A stretch of 64,000 nucleotides of DNA from Castellaniella defragrans (GCF_014203015.1 NZ_JACHIB010000005.1:1-64000), one strand, 5' to 3'; numbered from the stretch's first letter, positions 47,533 to 57,696 are shown. Translations and numbers: made by a program. Notes: generated by a model from the sequence alone, not told the origin.

Positions 47533-48264
47533 ATGCAGGATGATTCCATTCCCCTGGCCGACCGCGTCGTGCTCGTGACGGGCGCCGGCAGCGGCCTGGG
47601 CGCGGCCCTGTGCGCGCGGCTGGGCGCGGCGCAGGCGCACGTCGCCGCGCTGGACCTCAACGAGCGCCGCGTCCGCGAAGTGGCCGAGGACCTGTGCGCC
47701 GACGGCGCCGACGTCCGGCCCTTCGTCGCCGACGTGGGCGCGGCCGCCGAGGTGCGCCGCGCCCTGGACCAGGTGCTGGAGCGGCATGGCCGGCTGGACG
47801 CCGTCATCAACTGCGCCGCCATCGACGTGACCGCGCCCATCGATCAGATCGACGAGGATACCTGGGAACGGGTGCTGCGCACCAACCTGACGGGGCCCTT
47901 CGTGGTGTCCCGGCAGGCGTGCCGGTCGCTGCGGGCGGGCGGCCACATCGTCAACGTCGCCTCGACGGCGGCGCGCCGCGCCTGGCCGAACGCCTGCGCC
48001 TATCACGCCAGCAAATGGGGCCTGATGGGGCTGACGCAGGCCCTGCACGCGGAACTGCGCCCGACCGGGATCAAGGTCAGCGCCGTCATCGCCGGCGGCA
48101 TGCGCACGCCCTTCCTGCTGGAACGCTTTCCCGACATCGACGTGAGCACGCTGCAGGACCCGGACAGGGTGGCCCGGGCGATCTGCTGCGTGCTGACCCA
48201 GCCGGACGACAGCGTCATTCCGGAAATCATGGTGCTGCCCATGAAGGAGACGTCCTGGCCCTGA
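47533..48264 (+). CDS. SDR family oxidoreductase (glycan operon)
   Basis: A 243-residue short-chain dehydrogenase: cofactor loop TGAGSGLG at residues 15-22, an Asp after strand 2 (ALDLNER) that favours NAD, NCAAI at about 95, active Ser in VASTAAR and the YHASK pair. SDRs of this type act on sugars, fatty acids or quinones. The ATG at 47533 follows the AGGAG formed by the last 16-bp repeat; the frame upstream runs through the repeats and is not considered coding. It opens the operon with the carbamoyltransferase, deacetylase and glycosyltransferase. Confidence 0.88.
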   Translation: MQDDSIPLADRVVLVTGAGSGLGAALCARLGAAQAHVAALDLNERRVREVAEDLCADGADVRPFVADVGAAAEVRRALDQVLERHGRLDAVINCAAIDVTAPIDQIDEDTWERVLRTNLTGPFVVSRQACRSLRAGGHIVNVASTAARRAWPNACAYHASKWGLMGLTQALHAELRPTGIKVSAVIAGGMRTPFLLERFPDIDVSTLQDPDRVARAICCVLTQPDDSVIPEIMVLPMKETSWP

Positions 48265-48335
48265 AGGCGGCCGGGACGCGGACGAGGAAGGGACATGCGG
48301 ACGAGGGAACGAGGCGGAAACGGGAGGCAATGAAC

Positions 48336-50075
48336 ATGTACACCCTGGGCATCAATGCGGCATTCCACGATTGCTCGGCCGCGCTCGTGTGCGACGGCCG
48401 GGTCGTGGCGGCCGCCGAGGAAGAGCGCTTCACGGGCATCAAGCACGGCAAGCGGCCGGTGCCGTTCACGGCGTGGCAGCTGCCGTTCCATGCGATCGAT
48501 TACTGCCTGCGCGAAGCCGGCATCGTGCTGGGCGACGTGCACCGCATCGCCTACGCCTTCGATCCGGCCCTGCTGGACCAGGGTTCGGTCACCCCGGAGG
48601 GCGACATCCGCCTGCCGCTGGAGCCCTCGCTGCGCGGCGCGCCCCGGGACGGCCATTCGCCGTGGGACCCGCTCTTCCTGTGCTACGTGCTCAACGCGCC
48701 GCGGCAGCTGGCCGCCGCCGCGCCGCTGCACCTGGCCGCGCGGTTCCAGGGCACCACCGTGGAAGCCATCCAGGAACGCTGGGTCTTCCTGGACCACCAC
48801 CTGTGCCACGAGGCCAGCGCCTACCTGGCCTCGCCGTTCCAGTCTCCCGCCGTGCTGACGATGGACGGGCGCGGCGAGGGCGTCACCACCAGCTACGGGC
48901 ACTTTTCCGCGGGCGAGTACACCCGCCTCAAGCAGATCTCGATGCCGCATTCGCTGGGCCTGCTGTACGAGGAAGCGACGCGCTACCTGGGCTTTCTGCA
49001 CGCCAGCGACGAGTACAAGGTGATGGCCCTGGCCTCGTACGGCCGGCCGGCGTTCCGCTCGGTGTTCCGCGACATCCTGCGCCTGGACGACAACGGCGGA
49101 TTCTCGCTCCAGCCGGCCCGGCTGGCCGAGCGCCTGGGGCCGCCGCGCCGGCGCGGCGAGCCGCTGGAGCAGCGCCACATGGACATCGCCAGTTCGCTGC
49201 AGTCCGTGCTCGAGGAAACCGTCCTGCACATGGCGCAATGGCTGTGGCGGCGGACGGGCGCGGCGGAGCTGTGCATGGCCGGCGGCGTGGCGCTGAACTG
49301 CGTGATGAACTCGCGCGTGGCGCGCGACGGTCCCTTCGAGCGGGTCTGGGTGCAGCCCGCCGCCGGCGATGCGGGGACCGCCCTGGGCGCGGCGCTGTAC
49401 GTCGACTACCAGGTGCGTGCGGACGGCCGCCGCTGGGTCATGGAAGACGCCTATCTGGGCCCGGCCTACGGCGACGAGGAGATCCGCCGCACGCTGGAGC
49501 GGGCCCACCTGCAATACCGCCGCGAGGACGACATCGCCTCCGCCGCCGCGCGCCTGCTGGCGCAGAACAAGGTGGTGGCCTGGTTCCAGGGACGCATGGA
49601 ATTCGGTCCGCGCGCGCTGGGCAGCCGCTCGATCCTGGCCTCGCCGCTCGATCCGCAGATGCAGTCGCGCCTCAACGGCCTGAAGGACCGCGAGGACTTC
49701 CGGCCGGTCGCGCCCGTCGTGATCGAGGAGCGGGCGCATGAATGGTTCGATGCGATGGGCCGCGCCGAGCTGCGTTCGCCGTTCATGCTGTTCGTCTACG
49801 ACGTCCTGCCGCAATGCGCCGGCCGCATTCCCGCGGTGCGCCACATCGACGGCACCGCCCGCGTGCAGACCGTGCGGCGCGAGCAGAATCCGCGCTATTA
49901 CGACGTGCTGCGCGCGTTCGAGGCGCGCTGCGGAGTGCCGGTGCTGGTCAACACCTCCTTCAATACGCGCGGCAGGCCGGTGGTCTGCACGCCCCGGGAT
50001 GCGCTGGAGGCGTTCTATACCTCGCCCCTGGACGCCCTGGCGATCGGCAGCTTCCTCGTGGAGAAGCCGCAATGA
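48336..50075 (+). CDS. Carbamoyltransferase (NodU/CmcH/TobZ family)
   Basis: A 579-residue two-domain enzyme. The N-terminal actin-like domain opens with YTLGINAAFHDCSAAL and contains WVFLDHHLCHEASAYLASPF (about residues 149-168) and VLTMDGRGEG; the CMAGGVALNCVMNSRV motif is at about 320. The C-terminal YrdC-like carbamoyl-adenylate domain carries RMEFGPRALGSRSILASP (about 420) and VPVLVNTSFNTRGRPVVCTP. Such enzymes carbamoylate sugars or antibiotics from carbamoyl phosphate and ATP. GGGAGG favours the ATG at 48336 (8-bp spacing) over that at 48330. Its stop overlaps the deacetylase start (ATGA). The acceptor is unknown, probably a sugar. Confidence 0.93.
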   Translation: MYTLGINAAFHDCSAALVCDGRVVAAAEEERFTGIKHGKRPVPFTAWQLPFHAIDYCLREAGIVLGDVHRIAYAFDPALLDQGSVTPEGDIRLPLEPSLRGAPRDGHSPWDPLFLCYVLNAPRQLAAAAPLHLAARFQGTTVEAIQERWVFLDHHLCHEASAYLASPFQSPAVLTMDGRGEGVTTSYGHFSAGEYTRLKQISMPHSLGLLYEEATRYLGFLHASDEYKVMALASYGRPAFRSVFRDILRLDDNGGFSLQPARLAERLGPPRRRGEPLEQRHMDIASSLQSVLEETVLHMAQWLWRRTGAAELCMAGGVALNCVMNSRVARDGPFERVWVQPAAGDAGTALGAALYVDYQVRADGRRWVMEDAYLGPAYGDEEIRRTLERAHLQYRREDDIASAAARLLAQNKVVAWFQGRMEFGPRALGSRSILASPLDPQMQSRLNGLKDREDFRPVAPVVIEERAHEWFDAMGRAELRSPFMLFVYDVLPQCAGRIPAVRHIDGTARVQTVRREQNPRYYDVLRAFEARCGVPVLVNTSFNTRGRPVVCTPRDALEAFYTSPLDALAIGSFLVEKPQ

Positions 50076-50842
50076 GCCCGGGCCCGCCGGACGTCCCGCG
50101 GCCGCATGCGGCGCGCCGGCCCGCGCCGCAGCCCGAGGCGCCGCACGTGGTCCGCCGCGACCTGCCCGAGGGCGGCATCCTGGTCATTTCCCCCCATTTC
50201 GACGACGCGGTGCTGGGGTGCGGCGCCTTCCTGGCCGGCCGGCCGGGCAGCATCGTCATGACGGTGTGCGCCGGCCTGCCGCCGGAGGACATGCCGCTGC
50301 CCGACTGGGACCGCCGCTGCGGCTTTCCCAGCGCCCGCGCCGCCGTGCTGGCGCGCATCGAGGAAAACCGGCACGCCATGGCGCAGCTGCGCGCGGACGA
50401 GATCCGGCTGGACCTGCTCGACAGCCAGTACGGGGGATGCTGCGACGGGCTGGGGCCGCGCCTGGCGCGGGAACTGGCGCGGATCCGCCCGCGGCTGGTG
50501 CTGCTGCCGCTGGGCCTGTTCCACGACGATCACGTGCGGGTCAGCGACGCCGCCCTGATGGCCTGGCGCGTCCTGGGCGACCGCCCCCTGTGGGTAGCCT
50601 ACGAGGACGCGCTCTATCGCCGCCGTTCGGGTCTGGTGCAGCAGCGGCTGGCCGCCCTGCGCGCCCGGGGGATCCGCGCCACGCCCTGGCTGACCGTGCC
50701 GGCCGACCTGCCCGTCAAGCGCCGCGCCGTGGCGGCCTACGCCAGCCAGCTCGGCCCCCTCGGCCTGACGCCCGGGCGGGGCGACGACGCGCTGCCGGAG
50801 CATTACTGGCGGCTCAGCCTCGAAGGGCAGGCCGATGGCTGA
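50072..50842 (+). CDS. PIG-L family deacetylase
   Basis: A 256-residue zinc-dependent N-deacetylase. The metal motif P-H-x-D-D is at about residues 41-45 (ISPHFDDAVLGCGAFLA); the second His site lies in LGLFHDDHVRVSDAAL (about 150). The family removes acetyl groups from N-acetylglucosaminyl lipids, mycothiol or bacillithiol precursors and lipopeptides. The first 30 residues are Pro/Ala/Arg-rich and probably disordered. It overlaps the carbamoyltransferase by 4 bp and the glycosyltransferase by 8 bp, so the three enzymes probably build or modify one glycoconjugate. Confidence 0.93.
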   Translation: MSPGPPDVPRPHAARRPAPQPEAPHVVRRDLPEGGILVISPHFDDAVLGCGAFLAGRPGSIVMTVCAGLPPEDMPLPDWDRRCGFPSARAAVLARIEENRHAMAQLRADEIRLDLLDSQYGGCCDGLGPRLARELARIRPRLVLLPLGLFHDDHVRVSDAALMAWRVLGDRPLWVAYEDALYRRRSGLVQQRLAALRARGIRATPWLTVPADLPVKRRAVAAYASQLGPLGLTPGRGDDALPEHYWRLSLEGQADG

Positions 50843-51743
50843 GCGCGCGCCGTCCAGGCTGAGCCTGGTCGTCCTGACCCACAACCGCCGCGACGAGGTG
50901 CTGCGCACCCTCGGCCGCCTGGGGGCGGCCGCCCCCGAGGTGCCGCTGGTGGTGGTGGACAACGCCAGCACCGACGACACGGTGCGCGAGATCCGGCGGC
51001 GCTTTCCGCGCGCCCATCTGGTCTGCGCGCCCGCCAACCTGGGGGCGGCGGGCCGCAACCTGGGCGTGCGCGCGGTGTCGAGCGAATACGTGGCCTTCTG
51101 CGACGACGACGTGTGCTGGCTGCCCGGCGCCCTGGCGCGCGCCCAGGACCTGCTGGACCGCCATCCGGACGTCGCCGTGCTGAGCGCGCGCGTCCTGGTG
51201 GGGGCGTCAGGGGCCGTCGACCCGGCCTGCACGCTGATGGCCGCCAGTCCGCTGGACGGAGAGCCGGATGTCGGCCCGGCCCTGGTCGGGTTTCTGGCGG
51301 GAGCCTGCGTCTTTCGTACATCGGCCTTCCGCCAGGCGGGGGGCTACTGGCCGGCCCTGTTCATCGGCTGCGAGGAATCGCTGCTGGCGCTCGACCTGCT
51401 GGAGCGGGGCTGGCGCATCCTGTATGCCCCCCAGATCGAGGCGCGGCACTGGCCCTCGGCCCGCCGCGACGCCCCCGGCCGCCGCCGGCTGCTGGCGCGC
51501 AATGCCCTGCTGGTGGCGTGGATGCGCCTGCCGTGGAGCGCCGTGCTGAGCGGCGCCTGGAACGTCCTGGCGGGGCTGCCGGACTGGCGCGCGCGCTGGC
51601 TCGCGCTGCGCGACGCCGTCCGGCATGGCCGCGCCACGGGGGCGTGCCGCCGGCCGGTCGGCCCCGGCGTGGCCCGTCGGCTGGCCCGGGTCAGGCTGGC
51701 GCAGCGCCGCCCGGCCCCGGTCAGTCGCCCGCCGTCCCGGTGA
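50835..51743 (+). CDS. Glycosyltransferase family 2 protein
   Basis: A 302-residue GT-A-fold transferase without membrane helices. LSLVVLTHNRRDEVLRTLGRL (about residues 9-29) and VPLVVVDNASTDDTV begin the nucleotide-sugar site; the metal-binding DxD-like motif is CDDDVCW (about 89). ACVFRTSAFRQAGGYWPALFIGCEESLLALDLLERGWRILYAP matches rhamnosyltransferase-like GT2 members. The basic C-terminus may associate with the membrane. It ends tail-to-tail with the general-stress SDR gene, overlapping it by 23 bp. Confidence 0.93.
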   Translation: MAERAPSRLSLVVLTHNRRDEVLRTLGRLGAAAPEVPLVVVDNASTDDTVREIRRRFPRAHLVCAPANLGAAGRNLGVRAVSSEYVAFCDDDVCWLPGALARAQDLLDRHPDVAVLSARVLVGASGAVDPACTLMAASPLDGEPDVGPALVGFLAGACVFRTSAFRQAGGYWPALFIGCEESLLALDLLERGWRILYAPQIEARHWPSARRDAPGRRRLLARNALLVAWMRLPWSAVLSGAWNVLAGLPDWRARWLALRDAVRHGRATGACRRPVGPGVARRLARVRLAQRRPAPVSRPPSR

Positions 51744-52716
51744 CCGGCAGCACGATGCCGGTGATGTAGCTCGAGCAGCTCGGCGCCGCCAGGAAGACGT
51801 AGGCGGGCGACAGCTCCTCGGGCTGGGCCGGGCGCCCGTACTGGGTCTTGCGGCCGAAGTCCGCGACCTTGCCGGCGGGGCTGTCGGCCGGGTTCAGGGG
51901 CGTCCAGACCGGGCCGGGCGCCACCGCGTTCACGCGGATGCCGCGCTCGACCAGATTGGCCGCCAGCGAGCGCGTGAAGGCGTGGATGGCGCCCTTGGTG
52001 GCCGAATAGTCCAGCAGCCGGGGACTGCCGCGCAAGGCGGTCACGGAACCCGTGTTGATGATGCAGCCGCCTTCGGGCAGGTGGCGCAGGGCGGCGCGGG
52101 CCATGCGGAAATAGCCGCCGATGTTGGTGTCGATGGTCTCGCGGATGCGCTCGTCGGTCAGTCCGTCCAGCGAGTCGGCGTGCTCCTGGAAGGCGGCGTT
52201 GTTCACCAGGATGTCCAGGCGGCCGAATTCCTCGAAGGTTTTCGCCACCGCCTCCTCGCAGAAGCGGGTGTCGCGGACGTCGCCGCTGATCGTCAGGCAG
52301 CGCGCGCCTTCGGCCAGCACGGCCCGGCGGGTGTGGTCCGCGTCCTCGTGCTCGTTCAGGTAGACCACCGCGACGTCGGCGCCTTCGCGCGCGTACAGGA
52401 CGGCGACCGCCCGGCCGATGCCCGAATCTCCGCCGGTGATGAGGGCCGTCCGGCCTTCCAGCTTGCCGCTGCCGCGATAGTCCGGCGCATCGTAGCGAGG
52501 CGCCGGATTCAGGCGCGATTCGTCGCCGGGCTTCTCCTGGTGCTGGGCCGGCAGCGGCGGCTCGGGTTCCGCGTGTGTGCCGGGCTGGGCGGGGGCGCGC
52601 GGGTTCGAGCCGCCCCGCGCCTGCTTGCGCGCGTCGCGTTCGTCCTGTTCGCGTTGCAGTGTCCGCTGGCGCTGGGCCGCGGCGTCGGCATCCTTGCCGG
52701 AAGTGGGGTCGCTCAT
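51721..52716 (-). CDS. General-stress SDR family oxidoreductase (YghA/YhdG type)
   Basis: A 331-residue SDR with an extra, disordered N-terminal region (residues 1-80, rich in Gln, Arg, Asp and Pro), as in the YghA/general stress protein 39 group. The NADP-type core starts LEGRTALITGGDSGIGRAVAVLYAREGADVAVVYL (about 86-120); the catalytic Ser lies in NTGSVTALRG and the Tyr/Lys in YSATKGAI. RLNPAPRYDAPDYRGSGKLEG before the core is characteristic. Members are induced by ethanol, salt or heat. The 284-bp gap to the histidine kinase gene holds the repeats and palindrome listed separately. Confidence 0.93.
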   Translation of the reverse strand: MSDPTSGKDADAAAQRQRTLQREQDERDARKQARGGSNPRAPAQPGTHAEPEPPLPAQHQEKPGDESRLNPAPRYDAPDYRGSGKLEGRTALITGGDSGIGRAVAVLYAREGADVAVVYLNEHEDADHTRRAVLAEGARCLTISGDVRDTRFCEEAVAKTFEEFGRLDILVNNAAFQEHADSLDGLTDERIRETIDTNIGGYFRMARAALRHLPEGGCIINTGSVTALRGSPRLLDYSATKGAIHAFTRSLAANLVERGIRVNAVAPGPVWTPLNPADSPAGKVADFGRKTQYGRPAQPEELSPAYVFLAAPSCSSYITGIVLPVTGTAGD

Positions 52717-52818
52717 GCCGGATCTCCTTGTGATGAGGCGCGCTCGCGGGTGCGCGCATGAGCCGGCGTTCCAGCAAGGCCCGTGCCGGAAGGAGGGCCT
52801 CGCGGGGCTCCCCCGCCC

Positions 52819-52866
52819 GCGCTGCGCAGGGGGCTGCGCAGGAGGCTTCGCATGGGGCTTCGCATG
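52819..52866. repeat. Four 12-bp tandem repeats
   Basis: Units GCGCTGCGCAGG, GGGCTGCGCAGG, AGGCTTCGCATG and GGGCTTCGCATG follow each other in the divergent gap between the stress SDR and the hybrid kinase. The last unit overlaps the palindrome at 52864. Confidence 0.75.
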
Positions 52867-52877
52867 TGTTTACACAT
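52864..52877. promoter_or_regulatory. Perfect palindrome ATGTGT-TT-ACACAT
   Basis: Six-base arms around a TT spacer, followed by a further ACATTG direct repeat, in the divergent region between the SDR and hybrid kinase genes. A regulator binding site is possible; the protein is unknown. Confidence 0.4.
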
Positions 52878-53000
52878 TGGTTCACATTGCAACAGCCCGG
52901 GGAATCGAACGCGCGCATGATGCCGCAAACCCGGCCGTTCACCAGGGGGGGAAATCGAGGGTCCGTTCCGACAGCCGACGCCTCGCAGAGAGGAGACGCC

Positions 53001-55997
53001 ATGCTGACGCGGTCCCATTCGCGGGGCAAGCCGTGGTCCGACACCTGGGCGCGGCTGGAAGACGAAAGCATCATGCTGCAGCGCATTGCCGCCGGGCAGT
53101 CCCTGGCGGACGTGCTGGCCTACATGCTGAGCACGGTCGAGGCGCAGTCCAGCGTACCCTTGTGGACCTCCATCCATCTCCTCGACGAGGCAGGCTGGCT
53201 GCGCCTGGGCGCCGCGCCGCGCCTGCCGGCCGAGTGCCGGGCCGCGCTCGACAGCGTTCCCGTGGGGCCGCATGCCGCGGGCTGGGGCCTGGCCGCCTGC
53301 AGCGGGGAACCCGTCTACGTCGAAGACATCGCGGCGCACCCGGACTGGGCGGCGTGGCGCGATCCCCTGCTCGCCTTCGGCCTGCGCGCCTGCTGGGCCT
53401 CGCCGATCCGGCACGTGGGCGGACGCCTGCTGGGGGTGTTCTCCAATTACTATCGCCAGCCCCGCCTGCCGACGGAGCACGATGTCGAGGCCATCGCCCT
53501 GGTCGCGCGGACCGCGGCGCTGGCGATCGAGCGCCAGCGCACCGAGCAGGCGCTGCGGGAAGGCGCCCGCCGCTGGCGCAGCATGTTCGAGGGCATGCGG
53601 GAAGGATTTTTCATGGCCGAGGCGGTGCGCGACGAGGCGGGCGCGTGCCGGGAACTGCGCTTGCTGGAGGCCAATCCCGCCTTCGAGCTGCAATGCGGCC
53701 TTCCCCCCGGCACCTGCGTGGGCCGGACCTTGAGGGAGGTGCTGCGGCGCGCTCCGGCGGGACTGCTGGACCGGTTCACGGAAGTCCTCGCCTCCGGCGA
53801 GCATGCGCAGATCGAATACTGCGTGGAGGGACCGATACCGGCCTGGTACGAAGTGCATTTGCGGCGGGAGGGCACGGACCGCGTGATGGCGATGCAGCTG
53901 GACGTGTCGGCGCGCAAGCGGGCCGAGAAGAATCTGCTGGAAGAGCAGCGGCGCAAGAATTTCCAGCTGACGCTGGGCGACCGGCTGCGGCACATCGAGC
54001 TGCCCGCGCGCATCGAATCGACGGTGTGCGAGGCACTGGGCCGGCATTTCGAGCTGAGCGAAGTCTGCCTGCTGAGCCCGGAGCCCCACGAGGACGGCAT
54101 CCGCGTGCTGGCGAGCTGGTCGCCCAGCGGCGTGCCGGCGCCCCTGTCGCGCGCGGTCCGGCTGGCGCTGCGCAAGGCCATCCTGCGCGAGCGCAGCGTG
54201 TTCCTGTCCCGCGTGGCGGACGTGGAGGAGAACGGCCTGGTCGTGCCGCTGGGCCGCTGGGGCCGGCCCGGCCAGGGCCTGGTGCTGCGTTCGGCGCAGA
54301 CCTTCCGGCCGCAGCTGGCGGACCTGACCTGCATCGAGGAAGTCGCCGAACGCCTGTGCGACGCGACCGAGCGCGCGGCGCATCCGCTGCAATTGCAGGA
54401 GCGCGTCGAGCAGACCATCGCCGAGCGCGACCGCATCTGGCGCCTGTCGCCGGAAATCCTGGCCATCATGGACGAGGCCGGCTGCTTCCTGAACGTCAGC
54501 CCCGCCGTGCGCGCGATCCTGGGCTGGACGCCGGAGCAGTTCCTGGCGCGCGGCTTCCTGACCCTGCTGCATCCGGACGACCGCCGCATGACGCGCCTGT
54601 TCCTGGCCCAGGCCGCCCAGAGCGGGAGTTCCGGCCTGCGCCCGCTGGAGAACCGCCTGCGCAGGCGCGACGGCGGCTACAGCTGCATCACCTGGACGGC
54701 CTCCTTCGCCCAGGGGCTGCTGTACCTGGCGGGCCGGGACGACACGCAGGCGAAAGCCCAGGCCGAGGCGCTGAGCGAGGCCGAGACCGCCCTGCGCCAG
54801 GCGCAGAAGCTGGAGGCGGTCGGCCGCCTGACGGGCGGCATCGCGCACGATTTCAACAACATCCTGCAGGGCATCTCCGGCGCCCTGTACCTGGTCGAGC
54901 GCCACCTGCGCCGCGGCGACGTGGCCGCCATCCCGCGCTACGTCGGCATGGCGACCGACGCCTGCGAGCGCGCGGGCCAGCTGACCCAGCGCCTGCTGGC
55001 CTTCTCGCGGCCGCAGCCGGTCAATCCCCGCGTCTGCGACGTCGCCGGCGCCTTGCGGTCCATGCTGGAACTGTTCCGCCGCTACACCGGGGAGCGCGTC
55101 GTCCTGGACATGGAGTTCGACGAGGGGCTGTGGCCCGTGCGCTGCGACGTCAGCCAGTTCGAGAACGTGGTGCTCAACCTGGTCATCAATGCCTGCGACG
55201 CCATGCCGGAAGGCGGCGGCATCACGCTGCGCGTACGCAACGTCCGGCTCGACGGGCTGCGCCTGCGCCGCTTCCCCCGGCTGCTGTCGGGCGAGTTCGT
55301 CGAGGTGGCCGTGGCCGACACCGGCGGCGGCATGACGCCGGAAGTCCTGGCGCGCACCTTCGAGCCCTTCTTCACGACCAAGCCGGTGGGCGCGGGCACC
55401 GGCCTGGGCCTGTCCACCTGCTACCGTTTCGCGCAGCAGGCGGGCGGCGCGGTGGACATCGAGAGCACGGTCGGCGAGGGCACGGTGGTGCGCATCTGGC
55501 TGCCGCGCCATTCCGAGGACCGCAGCGGAGAGCCGGCGCCGGCGGCTGCGCCCGCGGCCGTGTCCGAACCCGCGGCGGACGAGCGGCAGGTGCCGCCGCA
55601 GGCGGTCGTGCTGCTGGTGGAGGACAACGAGTCCGTCCGCGAGATGATGACCGAGGCGATCGCCGGGCTGGGGGCGACCGTGCTGTGCGCCGCCGACGGG
55701 GTCGAGGGCGTGCGCGTCCTGGAGCGGGCCGGGCGGGTGGACCTGCTGATCACCGACGTGGGGCTGCCCGGCATGGACGGCCGCGCGCTCGCGGAGCGCG
55801 CGCGCGAGGGCCGCCCCGGCCTGCCGGTGCTCTTCATGACCGGACACCTCGAAGCGGCGTCGAAGGACGCGGCGGGAGCGGCTCCGGGCATGGAATTGAT
55901 CGTCAAGCCGTTCACCCTGGACGTGCTGGCGGCCCGCGTGCGCGCTATGCTGCTCGCGGGGGCGGACGGCGCCGGCGGGGAGCCGCCGGCGCCGTGA
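53001..55997 (+). CDS. Hybrid sensor histidine kinase (GAF-PAS-GAF-PAS-HisKA-HATPase-REC)
   Basis: A 998-residue soluble kinase without membrane helices. A GAF domain (about residues 25-175) is followed by PAS (about 185-320), a second GAF-like region (about 335-470) and PAS (about 475-590). HisKA has His616 in [13 protein letters not shown]; HATPase has [23 protein letters not shown] and [10 protein letters not shown] (about 705-835). The C-terminal receiver has its acceptor Asp919 in [13 protein letters not shown]. An AGAGGAGAC site selects the ATG at 53001. The sigma-54 response regulator follows 259 bp later and is the likely partner. The GAF domains suggest an intracellular redox, light or ligand signal. 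Confidence 0.94.
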   Translation: MLTRSHSRGKPWSDTWARLEDESIMLQRIAAGQSLADVLAYMLSTVEAQSSVPLWTSIHLLDEAGWLRLGAAPRLPAECRAALDSVPVGPHAAGWGLAACSGEPVYVEDIAAHPDWAAWRDPLLAFGLRACWASPIRHVGGRLLGVFSNYYRQPRLPTEHDVEAIALVARTAALAIERQRTEQALREGARRWRSMFEGMREGFFMAEAVRDEAGACRELRLLEANPAFELQCGLPPGTCVGRTLREVLRRAPAGLLDRFTEVLASGEHAQIEYCVEGPIPAWYEVHLRREGTDRVMAMQLDVSARKRAEKNLLEEQRRKNFQLTLGDRLRHIELPARIESTVCEALGRHFELSEVCLLSPEPHEDGIRVLASWSPSGVPAPLSRAVRLALRKAILRERSVFLSRVADVEENGLVVPLGRWGRPGQGLVLRSAQTFRPQLADLTCIEEVAERLCDATERAAHPLQLQERVEQTIAERDRIWRLSPEILAIMDEAGCFLNVSPAVRAILGWTPEQFLARGFLTLLHPDDRRMTRLFLAQAAQSGSSGLRPLENRLRRRDGGYSCITWTASFAQGLLYLAGRDDTQAKAQAEALSEAETALRQAQKLEAVGRLTGGIAHDFNNILQGISGALYLVERHLRRGDVAAIPRYVGMATDACERAGQLTQRLLAFSRPQPVNPRVCDVAGALRSMLELFRRYTGERVVLDMEFDEGLWPVRCDVSQFENVVLNLVINACDAMPEGGGITLRVRNVRLDGLRLRRFPRLLSGEFVEVAVADTGGGMTPEVLARTFEPFFTTKPVGAGTGLGLSTCYRFAQQAGGAVDIESTVGEGTVVRIWLPRHSEDRSGEPAPAAAPAAVSEPAADERQVPPQAVVLLVEDNESVREMMTEAIAGLGATVLCAADGVEGVRVLERAGRVDLLITDVGLPGMDGRALAERAREGRPGLPVLFMTGHLEAASKDAAGAAPGMELIVKPFTLDVLAARVRAMLLAGADGAGGEPPAP

Positions 55998-56256
55998 CGG
56001 GAATCCCGCGCCGGCCGCCGGCGCGGGGAAGGGCGGCGCGGGAAAAGACGCCGCGCATCCGCACACAATCTTTTTCCAGACTGCGTGCAAATGCTAACAA
56101 ACGAAAATGTTCGCACGGAATCGCCGACAGTCCAGGCCGGATGAGGCATAGTAGATGTCCTCCCCGCAGCTTATGTTTGGCACCTGGGCCGATCGATAAC
56201 GAAACCGGGAGTAACGGCCACTCGGGTGTCCAATCTCTTCTTGATCAGGACATGCC

Positions 56257-57636
56257 ATGCCACATCTGCTCATTCTCGATGACGATGATCTGGTGCGCGA
56301 GATGCTTGTCGAGCTGGGCCGCGAGTGCGGCTACACCGTCGCTCAGGCAGCGTGCGTGAAGGACGCCTTGATCCAGCTGGACATGCGTCCCCCCGATCTG
56401 GTGCTGGCCGATCTGTGCGTGCCCGGGGGCGACGGGATGGAGGTGTGCCGCAACGCGGCGGCCGTCGGCAGCGAAGTGGTGATCATCACCGGCCACGGCA
56501 ACATGGACAACGCGGTGCAGGCGCTGCGCCTGGGGGTCAGCGACTATCTCGTCAAGCCGGTCTGCATGGACCGGCTGCGCACCCTGATGAGCCGCGTGGC
56601 GGGCACCCGCGGCAAGCCGCCCCGGCCCCGCGCGTCGGGCGAGCAGGGGCATTTCGGCTGCATGTTCGGCGAATCCGAGGCCATGCAGGATGTCTATCGG
56701 CAGATTTCGCGCGTCGCCCCCAGCGCCATGACCGTGTTCGTGGTGGGCGAGAGCGGCACGGGCAAGGAGCTGGTGGCGCAGGCCATCCACCAGAGCAGTC
56801 CGCGGGGCGGCAAGCCCTTCGTGGCGGTCAATTGCGGCGCCATCGCGCCCAGTCTGATCGAGAACGAGATGTTCGGCCACGAGCGCGGCAGCTACACCGG
56901 GGCCGACCGGCAGCACAAGGGCTATTTCGAGCGCGCCGACGGCGGCACGCTGTTCCTCGACGAGATCACCGAGATGTCCTTCGACCTGCAGGTCAAGCTG
57001 CTGCGGGTACTGGAGACCGGCCGCTTCATGCGCGTGGGCACGCACCAGGAGATCGCCTGCGACGTGCGGGTGGTGGCGGCGACCAACCGTTCGCCCGAGG
57101 AGGCGGTGCGCGAGGGCAAGCTGCGCGAAGACCTGTATTACCGGCTGGCGGTGTTTCCGCTGGTCCTGCCGCCGCTGCGCCAGCGGGGGGACGACGTCAT
57201 CCTGCTGGCCAACCGCTTCCTGGACGAGCTCAACGCCGATGGCGGGACGAACAACCGGTTCAGCGACGCGGCGATCGAGCGGCTGCGGCGGCACGACTGG
57301 CCGGGCAATGTCCGCGAACTGCGCAATGCGGTGCGCCGCTCCTACATCATGGCCGAGGGCGACGAACTCGACGCGCTGCTGGTGCCGTCGGCGATGCGGG
57401 AGGACGACGAGGAAGAGGCCGCCGGCAGCGTCACCCTGCGGGTGGGCGAGACCCTGGCCGAGGCGGACCGGCGCCTGATCCTGGCGACGCTGTCGTGCTG
57501 CGGCGGCGTCAAGAAGCAGACCGCCGCGATCCTGGGCGTCAGCCCCAAGACGCTCTACAACCGCCTCGAAGCCTATGCGGCGGCAGGCTACGAGGTGCCG
57601 GACCTGCACGGCGATACCAGCTGCGCGGAGACCTGA
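56257..57636 (+). CDS. Sigma-54-dependent response regulator (NtrC family)
   Basis: A 459-residue activator. The receiver (residues 1-120) has acceptor Asp52 in [13 protein letters not shown]. The AAA+ domain (about 140-380) has Walker A GESGTGKE, Walker [10 protein letters not shown] and the sigma-54 contact loop ERGSYTGA, a GSYTGA variant of GAFTGA. The C-terminal Fis-type helix-turn-helix ends with [27 protein letters not shown]. It probably receives phosphate from the hybrid kinase upstream and activates sigma-54 promoters; no clear -24/-12 promoter was found nearby. The 259-bp upstream gap is comparatively AT-rich, with no motif I can name. Confidence 0.95.
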   Translation: MPHLLILDDDDLVREMLVELGRECGYTVAQAACVKDALIQLDMRPPDLVLADLCVPGGDGMEVCRNAAAVGSEVVIITGHGNMDNAVQALRLGVSDYLVKPVCMDRLRTLMSRVAGTRGKPPRPRASGEQGHFGCMFGESEAMQDVYRQISRVAPSAMTVFVVGESGTGKELVAQAIHQSSPRGGKPFVAVNCGAIAPSLIENEMFGHERGSYTGADRQHKGYFERADGGTLFLDEITEMSFDLQVKLLRVLETGRFMRVGTHQEIACDVRVVAATNRSPEEAVREGKLREDLYYRLAVFPLVLPPLRQRGDDVILLANRFLDELNADGGTNNRFSDAAIERLRRHDWPGNVRELRNAVRRSYIMAEGDELDALLVPSAMREDDEEEAAGSVTLRVGETLAEADRRLILATLSCCGGVKKQTAAILGVSPKTLYNRLEAYAAAGYEVPDLHGDTSCAET

Positions 57637-57696
57637 TCCGCGGGGAGGCCCGGGCGCGGCCTCCGCCTCCGCCTTCGCGGCCGGGGATCCCCGGGC

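Noticed and set aside
56170-56200. TTGGCACC as a sigma-54 promoter upstream of the response regulator
   Set aside because: The -24-like GG has no GC at the required -12 spacing.
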